A DNA stretch of 42,224 nucleotides from Bryobacterales bacterium (GCA_009697505.1 SHUD01000019.1:1-42224), one strand, 5' to 3'; positions 1 through 8,961 are shown, counted from the first letter of the stretch. The notes: generated from the sequence alone by a model not told the origin. Made by a program: numbers and translations.

Positions 1-67
1 GTAATACGTCTTGTAGTTTCATCATCCGCTCCGTTTCCGCCGCGGAGTATTGCTGAGGGGTGTCCAC
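1..67 (-). CDS. Transposase N-terminus, partial (ISNCY-like helix-turn-helix transposase)
   Basis: Reading the minus strand from a GTG at 67 gives 22 uninterrupted codons that leave the window at base 1. The peptide contains YSAAETERMMKLQDVL. As I remember them, many ISNCY-type DDE transposases begin like this, with a short YS-x-A-E-x-ERMMK-x-Q segment ahead of a helix-turn-helix. The real start could be this GTG or one of the internal Met codons; no convincing ribosome binding site is visible. The fragment is too short for a firm family call, and the rest of the element lies outside the window to the left. The outer end of the element must lie somewhere between base 67 and the next gene at 241, but I cannot define its terminal repeat. 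Confidence 0.45.
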   Translation of the reverse strand, partial: MDTPQQYSAAETERMMKLQDVL

Positions 68-83
68 CCCCTAGCTTCCCCCG

Positions 84-100
84 CCGCTTTTTCAAAGCGG
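84..100. repeat. Short inverted repeat near the presumed IS end
   Basis: CCGCTTT (84-90) is followed by a 3-base spacer and AAAGCGG (94-100), a perfect 7-bp inverted repeat. No T-tract follows on either strand, so it is a poor intrinsic terminator. It lies just upstream of the partial transposase start and may belong to the subterminal region of that insertion sequence. The remaining bases up to 241 show nothing else I can name apart from a GGAGGT ribosome binding site at 230-235. Confidence 0.35.
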
Positions 101-240
101 ACAGTTCATGTGTGAATTCAACCGGATAGATCACATACTAGCGACACGGACGGACTCCCCCCCGTGCGCTTGACTTCTAATTTGCATACAATGTGTTCCG
201 GGCCTAGATTTGGTCCTTCGTCTTCAATTGGAGGTAGTCT

Positions 241-2634
241 ATGTTAAAGCGTTCGGTGACGCCGGTCCTTTATCGGCTCACAGGCCTGTTGATCTTGGGC
301 GGCATGCTCACTCTCAGCGCCCAGCAGCAACAGAGCGGTGCAGCCTCTCCGCAGCGCGCTCTCGTGAATCAATACTGCGTCAGCTGCCATAGCGACAAGC
401 TCAAGACCGGCGGCCTGGTGCTGGAGAATCTCAACGTGGATAACGTGGCGCAGAACCCGGAAGTATGGGAAAAGGTTCTGCACAAACTGAACGCCCGCTA
501 CATGCCGCCTCCCGGCGTGCCCAAGCCGGACGAAAAAGGCTACCAGTCGATGGTCACCTACCTGGAGACATCGCTCGACAAGTGGGCGGCCTCCAAGCCT
601 AATCCCGGCCGCACGGCTTCGCTGCGCCGCCTTACGCGGACTGAGTATCACAACGCAATTCGCGATCTGCTGGGCCTCGATATCGATGCGGTGCAGATGC
701 TGCCGTCCGATGAGTCGAGCTTTGGCTTCGACAACACCATGGTGGAGGCGCTGTCGCCGACGTTGCTGGAACGCTACCTGACGGCGGCGCGCAAAATCGC
801 GCGCCTGGCGCTGGGCAGCACGCTGCGCGGCACCTCCGCGGACACCATCATGATCCCGGGGGACCTCACGCAAGAACGCCATTTCGAGGAACTGCCTTTC
901 GGCACGCATGGCGGGACCACCATTAAATATATTTTCCCGCAGGATGCCGAGTATGAGATTCAGCTCCGGCTGACGCGGGACCGCAACGAGCACATCGAAG
1001 GGTTGACCCGACCGACTCCCATCGAACTCATGATTGATCGCGAACATGCGCAGACCTTCGTGTTAAAGCCGACCCGGGTGATCGTAGGGGTTCGCAATGC
1101 CACCGCCATCCCATCCGACGGCATGCTGGACAACGAGCTCCACATCCGCGTTCCCGTCAAGGCCGGCACGCGCGAGATCGGCGTTACGTTCCCCAGGGAG
1201 GAACCCTTCCTGCTGCTCGAAACCGAGCACCAGCCCTATCAGTCGCACTTCAACATGTACCGCCACCCGCGCATACAGCCGGCGCTGTATTCGGTCACGA
1301 TCGCCGGGCCCTATGATCCTACCGGCGCTGGCGATACCATCAGCCGCCGCAAGATCTTCGTGTGCCGGCCGGCTAAGCCGGCGGAGGAAGAAACCTGCGC
1401 CAAGAAAGTTCTTTCCACGTTTGCCCGGCGGGCTTATCGCCGCCCGGTCAATGACGCGGACCTGCAGATTCCGATGAAGCTTTATGAGGTCGGACGGGAA
1501 GCCGGCGGATTTGACGCGGGCATCGAGAGAGGCCTCCGCGCCCTCCTGGTCAGCCCGGAATTCCTCTTCCGCGTGGAAAAAGATCCCGCGGGTGTGCAGT
1601 CGAAGAGCGCGTACAAGCTGACGGATCTGGAATTGGCCTCGCGGCTTTCCTTCTTCCTGTGGAGCAGCATCCCGGACGACGAACTGCTGGATCAGGCCAT
1701 TCGCGGCAAACTGAGGGAGCCCGGCACGCTGGAAAAGCAAGTGAAGCGCATGCTGGCCGACAACCGCTCCCAGACGCTGGTCACCAGCTTTGCGTCGCAG
1801 TGGTTGTATCTGCGCAACCTGGACGCGATCATCCCCGATGCGCGCGCGTTCCCGGATTACGATGACAATCTCCGTCAATCCATGAAGAAGGAGACGGAGT
1901 TGTTCTTCGGCAGCATCATCTCCGAGGATCACAATGTAGTGGACTTATTGAGCGCGAACTACTCCTTTATTAATGAGCGGCTCGCCAAACACTACGGCAT
2001 CCCCAAGATTTATGACAGCTACTTCCGGCGTATCACGTTTGATCCAGCAAGTGGCCGTGGTGGATTGCTGGGGCAGGCCGCGATCCTTACGGTGACTTCC
2101 TATCCCGACCGGACTTCACCCGTGATTCGTGGCAAGTGGGTGTTGAGCAATATCGTTGGCTCGCCCCCGCCTCCTCCTCCGCCCAACGTGCCGCCGCTCA
2201 AAGATAACGGCGCCACGGGTAAGGTCATGTCCATGCGCGAACGCATGGCGGCGCACCGCGTGAATCAACCCTGCGCGGGCTGCCACCGTCTGATGGACCC
2301 GGTGGGCTTCTCACTGGAAAACTTCGACGCCGTCGGCCGCTGGCGCGTGAACGAAGAAGACAACAAGATCGACGCAGCGGGCAGCCTTCCCGACGGCGCC
2401 GGCTTTACAGGCGTAGCCGGGCTCAGGAAAGCTCTGCTGGCCCGTCCGGAGCTCTTCGTGAACACACTCACGGAAAAGATGCTCATCTATAGCTTGGGCC
2501 GCGGACTGGAATCCTCCGACGGCGCGGTGGTGCGCAAGGTTGTACGCGATGCGCGCGCCCATGATTACCGTTTCTCGGCGATTGTTTCGGGAATCGTCAA
2601 CAGTACTACGTTTCAAATGAGGAGAGCCCAATGA
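241..2634 (+). CDS. Exported cytochrome c-like DUF1587/DUF1592/DUF1588/DUF1585 protein
   Basis: This is a 797-residue exported protein of the PSCyt1/DUF1592 group common in Planctomycetota and Acidobacteriota. It starts with a signal peptide (about residues 1-27), then a heme-type CVSCH motif at 46-50 in a PSCyt1-like domain ending in RYMPPPG. A DUF1587 segment (LRRLTRTEYHNAIRDLLG) follows near residue 120. DUF1595 and DUF1592 lie in the middle (YRRPV; SPEFLFR; LASRLSFFLWS). DUF1588 follows a run of seven prolines and holds a second heme-type motif, CAGCHRLMDP, near residue 680. DUF1585 closes the protein. The order and length match full-length members. A GGAGGT site at 230-235, five bases before the ATG, supports the start. 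The stop overlaps the next start by 4 bases (ATGA), so it is translationally coupled to the ankyrin protein. Two CxxCH motifs suggest periplasmic electron transfer; the substrate is unknown. Confidence 0.9.
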   Translation: MLKRSVTPVLYRLTGLLILGGMLTLSAQQQQSGAASPQRALVNQYCVSCHSDKLKTGGLVLENLNVDNVAQNPEVWEKVLHKLNARYMPPPGVPKPDEKGYQSMVTYLETSLDKWAASKPNPGRTASLRRLTRTEYHNAIRDLLGLDIDAVQMLPSDESSFGFDNTMVEALSPTLLERYLTAARKIARLALGSTLRGTSADTIMIPGDLTQERHFEELPFGTHGGTTIKYIFPQDAEYEIQLRLTRDRNEHIEGLTRPTPIELMIDREHAQTFVLKPTRVIVGVRNATAIPSDGMLDNELHIRVPVKAGTREIGVTFPREEPFLLLETEHQPYQSHFNMYRHPRIQPALYSVTIAGPYDPTGAGDTISRRKIFVCRPAKPAEEETCAKKVLSTFARRAYRRPVNDADLQIPMKLYEVGREAGGFDAGIERGLRALLVSPEFLFRVEKDPAGVQSKSAYKLTDLELASRLSFFLWSSIPDDELLDQAIRGKLREPGTLEKQVKRMLADNRSQTLVTSFASQWLYLRNLDAIIPDARAFPDYDDNLRQSMKKETELFFGSIISEDHNVVDLLSANYSFINERLAKHYGIPKIYDSYFRRITFDPASGRGGLLGQAAILTVTSYPDRTSPVIRGKWVLSNIVGSPPPPPPPNVPPLKDNGATGKVMSMRERMAAHRVNQPCAGCHRLMDPVGFSLENFDAVGRWRVNEEDNKIDAAGSLPDGAGFTGVAGLRKALLARPELFVNTLTEKMLIYSLGRGLESSDGAVVRKVVRDARAHDYRFSAIVSGIVNSTTFQMRRAQ

Positions 2635-4133
2635 TTATCTTCAAGACGTATTTGAAATTCGGCGCGGTGGCGCTTGCTTCCGCGCTGGTTGCCGTGACTC
2701 TATCCGCCGCGAGCCCCGACATGCGACTGGTGGATGCGGTCAAGAAATCGGATAAGGCGGCGATCAAGACGCTGCTGCCACAGAAGATCGATCCGAATGT
2801 TCCCGATTTGGACGGCTCCACGGCGCTGCATTGGGCGGCGCGCTGGAGCAATCTGGAAACCGCGGATGCGTTGATCAAAGGCGGCGCCAACGTCAAGGCC
2901 GCCAACCGTTTTGGCGTCACGCCTCTTTCGCTGGCGTGCACCAACGGAAACGCTCCCATGATCGAGCTGCTGCTCAAGGCCGGGGCCGATCCCAACACGG
3001 CTCTACCGGGGGGCGAGACCGCTTTGATGACGGCCGCGCGCACCGGCGATGTGGCTTCGGTTAAAGCGCTGCTTTCCCACGGCGCCGATATCAAATTCAA
3101 GGAAGCCCGCCGCGGCCAGACGGCTCTGCATTGGGCGGCCGCGGAAGGTAACACCGATGTAGTCGCCGAACTCGTCGAGCGTGGCGCCGACATCCATGCC
3201 AAGACGAGCGGTGTTTTTACACCCATGCTCTTTGCCGTCCGCGAAGGCCGGATCGGCGTGGTTCAGGCCCTGTTGAAGGCCGGAGCCGACGTCAATGAAA
3301 CCTGGCAGAGTGGCCGGGGAAGCGGCGTGCGGGGCATCAGCGCGATGGGTCTGGCGGTAGCCAACGCCCATTACGAACTGGCGTCCCTGCTATTGGACGC
3401 GGGCGCCGATCCTAACGCGTCCGCCCAGGGGTGGACCGCATTGCACGAGCTTACGTGGGTGCGCAGACCGGGGAAGGGCGATAACGACCCGGCTCCGGAC
3501 GGCTCGGGCGGCATGACCAGCCTAGAATTCGTGAGAAAGCTGGCGGCCAAGGGCGCCAATCTCAATGCCAAAATGACCCGGTCCGGACTCCCCGGTGGGC
3601 ACGCCAACCGCACGCTGGTGAACATGATCGGTGCGACGCCGTTCTTCATGGCGGCGCGCGGCGCCGACGCTCCTTTGCTGCGTCTGCTGATCGAACTGGG
3701 CGCCGACCCGCTGATTCCCAATGCGGATGGCACCCAGCCGCTGCTGGTCGCCGCGGGAATTGGCACGTTATTTGCCGGTGAGGACCCCGGGACGGAAAGT
3801 GAAGTGATCGACGCTTTGAAAGTTTGCTTGGAACATGGCGCCGATATCAACTCCGTGGATAAGAAGGGCGAGACGGCCATGCATGGCTCGGCTTACAAGC
3901 AGGCTCCCCTGGTGGCCAAGTTCCTGGCCGATAGCGGCGCGAGCATCCAGGTCTGGAACCAGAAGAACAAGACCGGGTGGACGCCCTTGCGCATCGCCGA
4001 AGGCGTCGTCGTGGGGACCAACCTGAAGCGGTCGCCCGCCACGGCGGACGCGCTCCGCGAAGTGATGACCAAGGCCGGCGTTTCCACGGTCGTCGAAGAC
4101 GACATCGAGCGGGCCGGGCATTCGGCCAAGTAG
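2631..4133 (+). CDS. Exported ankyrin-repeat protein
   Basis: This 500-residue protein has an N-terminal hydrophobic segment (about residues 8-27) that looks like a signal peptide, followed by roughly nine or ten ankyrin repeats filling the rest of the chain. Typical repeat cores are visible: TALHWAA, VVAELVERGADI, LLLKAGADPN, LLIELGADPLIPNADG and CLEHGADINSVDKKGETAMH. No catalytic domain is recognisable, so a protein-binding scaffold role is inferred. Its ATG overlaps the stop of the upstream cytochrome-like gene by 4 bases, which implies co-translation and probably a shared complex or cell surface location. The longer spacers between some repeats (around residues 220-260 and 290-330) suggest loops or degenerate repeats. 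Confidence 0.9.
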   Translation: MIIFKTYLKFGAVALASALVAVTLSAASPDMRLVDAVKKSDKAAIKTLLPQKIDPNVPDLDGSTALHWAARWSNLETADALIKGGANVKAANRFGVTPLSLACTNGNAPMIELLLKAGADPNTALPGGETALMTAARTGDVASVKALLSHGADIKFKEARRGQTALHWAAAEGNTDVVAELVERGADIHAKTSGVFTPMLFAVREGRIGVVQALLKAGADVNETWQSGRGSGVRGISAMGLAVANAHYELASLLLDAGADPNASAQGWTALHELTWVRRPGKGDNDPAPDGSGGMTSLEFVRKLAAKGANLNAKMTRSGLPGGHANRTLVNMIGATPFFMAARGADAPLLRLLIELGADPLIPNADGTQPLLVAAGIGTLFAGEDPGTESEVIDALKVCLEHGADINSVDKKGETAMHGSAYKQAPLVAKFLADSGASIQVWNQKNKTGWTPLRIAEGVVVGTNLKRSPATADALREVMTKAGVSTVVEDDIERAGHSAK

Positions 4134-4240
4134 CGGATCGACACACTTAGGCAGCCGGGGCGCTCCCAATTTGCGTGGGGGGCAAGCGGCGGCGCTCGCG
4201 ATTTGCGCGGCGAGTAACCCGCGCGTTAGCATTGACGCTT

Positions 4241-4269
4241 GGGTCCGGCGGCGTTGGGCTGCCGGACCC
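4241..4269. terminator. Stem-loop after the ankyrin gene, possible terminator
   Basis: GGGTCCGGC (4241-4249) pairs perfectly with GCCGGACCC (4261-4269) across an 11-base loop. It lies in the 174-base gap between the ankyrin gene and the next plus-strand gene. The sequence after the stem (CTCATAGTCTTTACC) is only weakly T-rich, so it may be a Rho-assisted or weak terminator rather than a classical one. The rest of the gap contains no recognisable gene; AAGGAA near 4292 serves the downstream start. Confidence 0.35.
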
Positions 4270-4307
4270 CTCATAGTCTTTACCCTCGACACAAGGAATA
4301 ACTCATC

Positions 4308-5378
4308 ATGGCGTACAACATCCTGCTCATGGGCGCGTCCTACGGCTCGCTCCTCGCCTCCAAAATGCTGTTTGGCGGCCACAAAATTCATCTGGTCTGC
4401 CTGCCCGCCGAAGCCGATCTGATCAATGCGGAGGGCTTCCGTGTACGTATGCCGATCCGCGGGCGCAAAGATCCGGTCGTGCTCGATTCGCGCCAACTGC
4501 CGGGCAAGGTGACTGCCGGAGGCACCGCCGGGGTCAACCCCAGCGACTACGACCTGGTAGGTCTCTGCATGCAGGAGCCGCAATACCGCGTGCCGGGCGT
4601 GCGGGATCTTCTCGATGCGGTGGCGAAATCCCGCGTCCCCTGCATGTCCATCATGAACATGCCGCCGCTGGCGTACATGAAGCGCATCCCGGGCCTGGAT
4701 CACGAAGCCCTGCGGGCGGCTTACACCGATCCCACCGTGTGGGACAACTTCGATCCCAAGTGCATCACCCTGAACAGCCCTGACCCGCAGGCGGTTCGCC
4801 CGCCGGACGAGCCGGTCAACGTTCTGATGGTCACGCTGCCCACCAACTTCAAGTGCGCCAAGTTCGATGACGAAAAGTCCACCGGCATTCTTCGCCAGAT
4901 CGAAAAAGACATCGACGCCGCGCGCTTCAACACGCCGGAGGGCCCCATCGAGCTGCCAGTGAAATTGAAGGTTCACGATTCGATCTTCGTTCCCTTGGCC
5001 AAGTGGGCCATGCTGTGCGCCGGTAATTACCGCTGCATCACGGCCGACGGCATGCGCACCGCGCAGGAGGCCGTCCACAGCGACATCGAGACCTCGCGCT
5101 CGGTCTACAGCTTTGTCACCGATCTGTGCGTGAAAATCGGAGCCGACCCGAACGATCTGGTACCGTTTGAGAAGTACGCCGCCGCCGCGCAGTCGCTGGT
5201 GCGTCCGGCTTCGGCCGCCCGCGCGCTGACCAACGGCGTGCCGTATATCGAACGCGCCGATAAGCTGGTGCAACTGATCGCCCGCCAGAAGGGTATGAGC
5301 CATCCGGTGCTCGATCAGATCGTCGCGTTAGTCGATTCGCGCCTGGAAGCCAACCGCCAAAAGGCCGCGAAAGCTTAA
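4308..5378 (+). CDS. Ketopantoate reductase-like NAD(P)-binding protein
   Basis: This 356-residue cytoplasmic protein begins with a beta strand and the dinucleotide-binding loop GASYGSLLASKML (residues 9-21), where a Rossmann GxGxxG would sit. The arrangement resembles ApbA/PanE ketopantoate reductases and related 6-phosphogluconate-dehydrogenase-fold enzymes: an N-terminal Rossmann domain, then a helical C-terminal half (about 220-350) with a Lys/Asn-containing stretch, KWAMLCAGNYRC. The glycine loop deviates from the family consensus, and the protein is longer than PanE (about 300 residues). I would therefore not assign a pantothenate role; a specialised oxidoreductase is more likely. AAGGAA upstream supports the ATG. 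The next gene starts 4 bases after the stop, so the two probably form an operon. Confidence 0.65.
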   Translation: MAYNILLMGASYGSLLASKMLFGGHKIHLVCLPAEADLINAEGFRVRMPIRGRKDPVVLDSRQLPGKVTAGGTAGVNPSDYDLVGLCMQEPQYRVPGVRDLLDAVAKSRVPCMSIMNMPPLAYMKRIPGLDHEALRAAYTDPTVWDNFDPKCITLNSPDPQAVRPPDEPVNVLMVTLPTNFKCAKFDDEKSTGILRQIEKDIDAARFNTPEGPIELPVKLKVHDSIFVPLAKWAMLCAGNYRCITADGMRTAQEAVHSDIETSRSVYSFVTDLCVKIGADPNDLVPFEKYAAAAQSLVRPASAARALTNGVPYIERADKLVQLIARQKGMSHPVLDQIVALVDSRLEANRQKAAKA

Positions 5379-5382
5379 GGGC

Positions 5383-6393
5383 GTGCGGTTCTCGATCGCG
5401 GGCCTCACGGTACTATTCGCAGCCGCGTTATTCGCCCCCGCCGTCTTTGCAAAAGACGACCCCGGCTGTGAAGTGCCCAAGCTGGTTTCTACCGGCGCTC
5501 CCCGTCCCCAGAATCTGCAGACGCTGGCCATCCGCTGGACCGGCTATTCCAACTTTGAGCTGGTTTATAAAAACCAGATCCTGTTGCTCGATGCCTTCAT
5601 CGACCGCGGCAGCGAGTATCCGCCGCTCGGCTTCAAGTCCGCCGACATCCAGAAGGCCGACGCGATCTTGATCGGCCACGCGCACTTCGATCACATGACC
5701 GACGCGGCAGCGGTGGCGAAGAAGACCGGAGCCGTGGTTGTCGGCGCGCCCATCACGGCGGAGAAGCTCCGTTCGCAGAATCTGGATCCGAAGCAGATCA
5801 AAGAGGTGACCGGCAAAGGCGGCGAGACCCTGAAATTCGGCGCCATCGAAGTCGAGCCGATTCTCGGCCGCCACGGCCAGCCTCCCGCGAATGTGACCGC
5901 CGCGTTCGGTCAGGCTCTGCGGTCAGTCGCCACGCCCTACACGCCGGAACAAGCGGCCGAGGCCCGCGAGATCCGCACGCGCGGCAGCTCCGATCCGCGC
6001 ATTGTGGCCGAAGGCACCATCGCGTATCTGATCACGCTCGATAACGGATTCCGCATCATGTACCGCGACAGCGGTGGCGCCATCACCGATTACGAGAAAA
6101 CCGCGATGCAGCGCGTGGGCCGCGTGGACCTGGGGTTGGTTGCGGTGGCTGCGGACGGCCTCCAGACGCTCACCACGAAGCGCGCGCTCGAGCACCTCGG
6201 CACCTACAAGCCCAGGATCTGGATACCCGCGCACCACGATGCCGATAGCAACGGGATGTGGCGTCCCATCGAGCCCGTATTCCAAGCTCTGAAAGAACAG
6301 GACCCCAGCCTCATCACTTATTCCCGGCAGTACCGCGAGCCGGTGTGCATCGACACGCGCAACAATCTCCAGCGGCAGCCGAAGGGCCGCTGA
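5383..6393 (+). CDS. Exported MBL-fold (UlaG/L-ascorbate-lactonase-like) metallohydrolase
   Basis: This 336-residue protein uses a GTG start only 4 bases after the preceding stop. Residues 1-23 form a clear signal peptide ending VFA-KDD, so the enzyme acts outside the cytoplasm. The metal-binding signature HAHFDH lies at about 99-104 (HxHxDH). Further likely ligands are the His of GRHGQ, the Asp of YRDSGG, and the final His in WIPAHHD, giving a full di-metal set. It resembles the UlaG/YtnP-like branch in layout (WTGYSNFELVYKNQ, then LLLDAF), but the substrate cannot be read from sequence. The gene converges on the kinase gene, whose stop lies 18 bases away on the other strand. Confidence 0.8.
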   Translation: MRFSIAGLTVLFAAALFAPAVFAKDDPGCEVPKLVSTGAPRPQNLQTLAIRWTGYSNFELVYKNQILLLDAFIDRGSEYPPLGFKSADIQKADAILIGHAHFDHMTDAAAVAKKTGAVVVGAPITAEKLRSQNLDPKQIKEVTGKGGETLKFGAIEVEPILGRHGQPPANVTAAFGQALRSVATPYTPEQAAEAREIRTRGSSDPRIVAEGTIAYLITLDNGFRIMYRDSGGAITDYEKTAMQRVGRVDLGLVAVAADGLQTLTTKRALEHLGTYKPRIWIPAHHDADSNGMWRPIEPVFQALKEQDPSLITYSRQYREPVCIDTRNNLQRQPKGR

Positions 6394-6410
6394 GTTGATC
6401 CAGGAACGAC

Positions 6411-8375
6411 CTATTTCTTCAGCCCCGCCTGCCAGTTCATCTGCACCGTCACCGAAGACGCCGCCGAGGTTGCGCCTTCTTCCGGCAGGATCGCCAGGAA
6501 CTTCTGCCCATCAGCGCTCGGTTGGTATCCGAAACCAAACGCGATTATAGGAGGTAAGGCGTTATCGAATAGTTGCCGGGGAACGCCGAAGTCGAATCCG
6601 GAGGGTCCCAGCGAAGCGGGAACCGCCATCAATTTCGATTCCGCCGAGATGTAAAAGATCTCCTTGCCATCGCGTCGCCAGCGCGGGCGGGACCCTCCAC
6701 CAGTGGAGACCTGCCGCTTGGCCCCCGTGGCTGGCACGGGCTGCACATACACCTGATTCTGCCCCGATTCGTTGGATCTATACGCCATCCACTTGCCGTC
6801 GGGCGAAAACTGCGCTTGAATCTCGCTGAACGGCGAATCCAGGTACTTTACGGGCTTATGTTCGCCCGTCAAGGGCAAGAGCCAAAGATCCTCTTTCGTC
6901 TTGCCATTCGTTTCCGAATAGACCAGCCATTTGCCGTCTGGGGAGATGTCCGTGGGAAACCCGTTGGGGCCCACGTGTAGCAGCAGTTCCTCCGCGCCTC
7001 CCCCATTGGAGGCTTTCCGGTACAAGTCGGTTTGTAGCCGCTTACGGTTCGAGAAGGCAATGAAATTTCCATCAGGAGACCACACGGGAAGTCCCGAGAA
7101 TCCATTGAATGTGAATTTCGCTGGCACTCCGCGTTCCAGATTCTGTAGCCACAGGTCCGAGGTTTCTAAGCTGGTGCCCACGGAAACGGCGGCGCGCTTC
7201 CCGTCGGGTGCCAGCGCCATTCCGGCGTAGGCCCTCGGTTCCGCTTTGCTTTCGAGACGCTTGCCGGAGCGGTCGAGCCAGGTCAATGTTTGGTTTGACG
7301 CTGCGCTACCCGACACATACAACAGCACGCCGTTTTCCGAGGCTGCAAATCCACCGTAACCGACGGTCCCGGAATTCGGCACATTTTCCGCCAGTGGGAC
7401 TGCGCCCCCACGAGCCGCCAGCTTTTCTGCATCGAACGGCAAGGCCATCAGCGTGCCCTCGCGCCGGAACAACAGGTGTCCCATCCCTCCGCCAACGGGC
7501 GGTGGAACATAAACGCCCCGAGATACATCCGGCAAGATACGGACGGGCGCGGTGCCATCCAATGACCCCACGAAGAGGCCTGGGCTCTCGGTCCCCGTAT
7601 CGGATTCAAACAGGAAGCGGCCGCCTCCCTGGATGAATTCGGGATAACGGCCCTGTTTTGTGAGCTGAGTGGGCGCGCCGCCATCGGCGGAAACACGATA
7701 CAAGCTGCCGCCGATATCGGGTGTAAACACGATCACTCCCTCGCGATTCCACGTTCCTCCGCGTCCGGTCGGCGCGTCGCACAGAGTCTGCGCCGGACCT
7801 CCCGCCAGGGCGATCTTCTTGAGCTTGCCCTGGGCGAAAAATCCGAGGTTCTCCCCGTCGTAGGACCAGAAGGGAAACAGGGCTCCCTCGGTTCCCGGGA
7901 TCTGCCGGGCTTCCAGCGAATCCAGGGGCCGGACCCAGATGCGGGGCTGGTTCCCTATGATGAAGGCAAGGTTGCGTCCATCCGGCGACAGGCGCAGAAA
8001 GAGCTGCTGGCTGCCCGGCAGCGTGATACCGAAGCGTCCCGGCGGCAGCGCCGGCGCCGTCTCGCGGAAGTGGACCAAGCTGACCCCCGCCGCCATCAGG
8101 ATCGCGGCCGCAGCCACCGCCCACGCAGTCCAACCGAACCGCGACGGTAACGGAGCGGCAGGGATAGCCGCAGGCTCCGCCAGCAGCGCCCAGGCATCGC
8201 CGATATCGCGCAACCGCTTCTTCGGGTCTTTTTCCAGACACCGTTTCAGCAGCGGCAGCACTTCGGCGGGGGCGGCGGAAAGGTCCGGCTCCTGCATGAT
8301 GACGGAGGCCAGCGTGTGGCCCACATCTTCTCCCTGAAACAGGCGCTTGCCGGTGAGCAGTTCATACAGCACCAC
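6411..8375 (-). CDS. Ser/Thr kinase-TolB receptor, C-terminal part (split by a frameshift)
   Basis: This reading frame carries the end of a kinase C-lobe (VLYELLTGKRLFQG, then LEKDPKKRLRDIGDAW), one transmembrane helix (about residues 128-148 of this piece), and a long extracytoplasmic region of PD40/TolB-like propeller repeats with motifs such as SPDGRNLAF, WSPDGNFIAFS, SPDGKWLVYSE and SPDGKWMAYRSNESG. The apparent GTG start at 8375 is an internal Val codon of the kinase (WAFGVVLYELL), so it is not a true start. Joined to the 8401-8961 piece it makes a protein of about 849 residues, the normal architecture of acidobacterial kinase-propeller sensors. The break lies at a run of five Cs (plus strand 8430-8434). 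Confidence 0.85.
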   Translation of the reverse strand: MVLYELLTGKRLFQGEDVGHTLASVIMQEPDLSAAPAEVLPLLKRCLEKDPKKRLRDIGDAWALLAEPAAIPAAPLPSRFGWTAWAVAAAAILMAAGVSLVHFRETAPALPPGRFGITLPGSQQLFLRLSPDGRNLAFIIGNQPRIWVRPLDSLEARQIPGTEGALFPFWSYDGENLGFFAQGKLKKIALAGGPAQTLCDAPTGRGGTWNREGVIVFTPDIGGSLYRVSADGGAPTQLTKQGRYPEFIQGGGRFLFESDTGTESPGLFVGSLDGTAPVRILPDVSRGVYVPPPVGGGMGHLLFRREGTLMALPFDAEKLAARGGAVPLAENVPNSGTVGYGGFAASENGVLLYVSGSAASNQTLTWLDRSGKRLESKAEPRAYAGMALAPDGKRAAVSVGTSLETSDLWLQNLERGVPAKFTFNGFSGLPVWSPDGNFIAFSNRKRLQTDLYRKASNGGGAEELLLHVGPNGFPTDISPDGKWLVYSETNGKTKEDLWLLPLTGEHKPVKYLDSPFSEIQAQFSPDGKWMAYRSNESGQNQVYVQPVPATGAKRQVSTGGGSRPRWRRDGKEIFYISAESKLMAVPASLGPSGFDFGVPRQLFDNALPPIIAFGFGYQPSADGQKFLAILPEEGATSAASSVTVQMNWQAGLKK

Positions 8376-8400
8376 GCCGAACGCCCAGATGTCGGCGCGC

Positions 8401-8961
8401 TTATCGACATTCTCTTTGCCACGCGCCTGCCCCCGGAGCCATATACGCCGCGGTGCCCAGGATCATGCCCGCTTCCGTCATGCCGATGGTGAGTGTGGGC
8501 GAGTTTTCGCCCGTGGCGCCAGCCGCCCGGCCCACCTTGGCCAATCCGAAGTCCAGCACCTTGACGGTGCCATCCGGCTTGATCTTGATGTTGCCGGGTT
8601 TCAGGTCGCGATGGGTGATGCCTTTCTCGTGCGCTTCTTCGAGCGCATCCGCGATCTGACGCGCGATGCGCAGGGCTTCGGCGAGCGGCAGCGGCCCTTG
8701 CGGGGCCTCGCCTTCGATCAACTCCATCACCAAATAGTTGGGGCCGACGTCATAGACCTGGCAGATATTGGTATGATTCAGCGCGGCAATGGCGTGGGCT
8801 TCGCGTGTAAAGCGTTCGCTGAACTGCGCGTCGGAAACTTTGATGGCGACATTGCGATTCAACCGGGGATCGTGGGCCCGGTACACTTCTCCCATGCCGC
8901 CGCGACCTATGGGCGCTGAAATTTCATACCGTCCGAGTTTCTCGCCAGCAGAGTAGGGCAT
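8401..8961 (-). CDS. Ser/Thr protein kinase N-terminal part (frameshifted)
   Basis: These 186 residues are the N-lobe and catalytic core of a PknB/Hanks-type kinase: glycine loop GRGGMGEVYRA, VAIK lysine, HRDLKPGNIKI catalytic loop, DFGLAK magnesium loop and GTAAYMAP activation segment. After MAP the frame runs into nonsense (GAGAWQRECR) and stops at 8401. Removing one base from the G run in CCGGGGGCAG restores QARGKENVDKRADIW, which leads straight into the 6411-8375 frame. The usual Glu of the APE motif would be Gly in that repaired reading. The kinase is therefore either truncated in this organism or, more likely, interrupted by an assembly indel. It is transcribed divergently from the sorbosone-dehydrogenase gene. 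Confidence 0.88.
   Translation of the reverse strand: MPYSAGEKLGRYEISAPIGRGGMGEVYRAHDPRLNRNVAIKVSDAQFSERFTREAHAIAALNHTNICQVYDVGPNYLVMELIEGEAPQGPLPLAEALRIARQIADALEEAHEKGITHRDLKPGNIKIKPDGTVKVLDFGLAKVGRAAGATGENSPTLTIGMTEAGMILGTAAYMAPGAGAWQRECR

Noticed and set aside
170-192. TTGACT and TACAAT as a sigma-70 promoter for the first gene
   Set aside because: The spacing is only 11 bases; a functional -35/-10 pair needs about 17.
244-1932. Long minus-strand open frames opposite the DUF1592 gene
   Set aside because: They are rich in Arg, Gln and His, lack any recognisable domain, and mirror a gene with clear family motifs; typical high-GC antisense shadows.
3768-5303. 511-residue minus-strand open frame opposite the ankyrin and reductase genes
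   Set aside because: It spans the gap between two real plus-strand genes and has no family features; antisense shadow.
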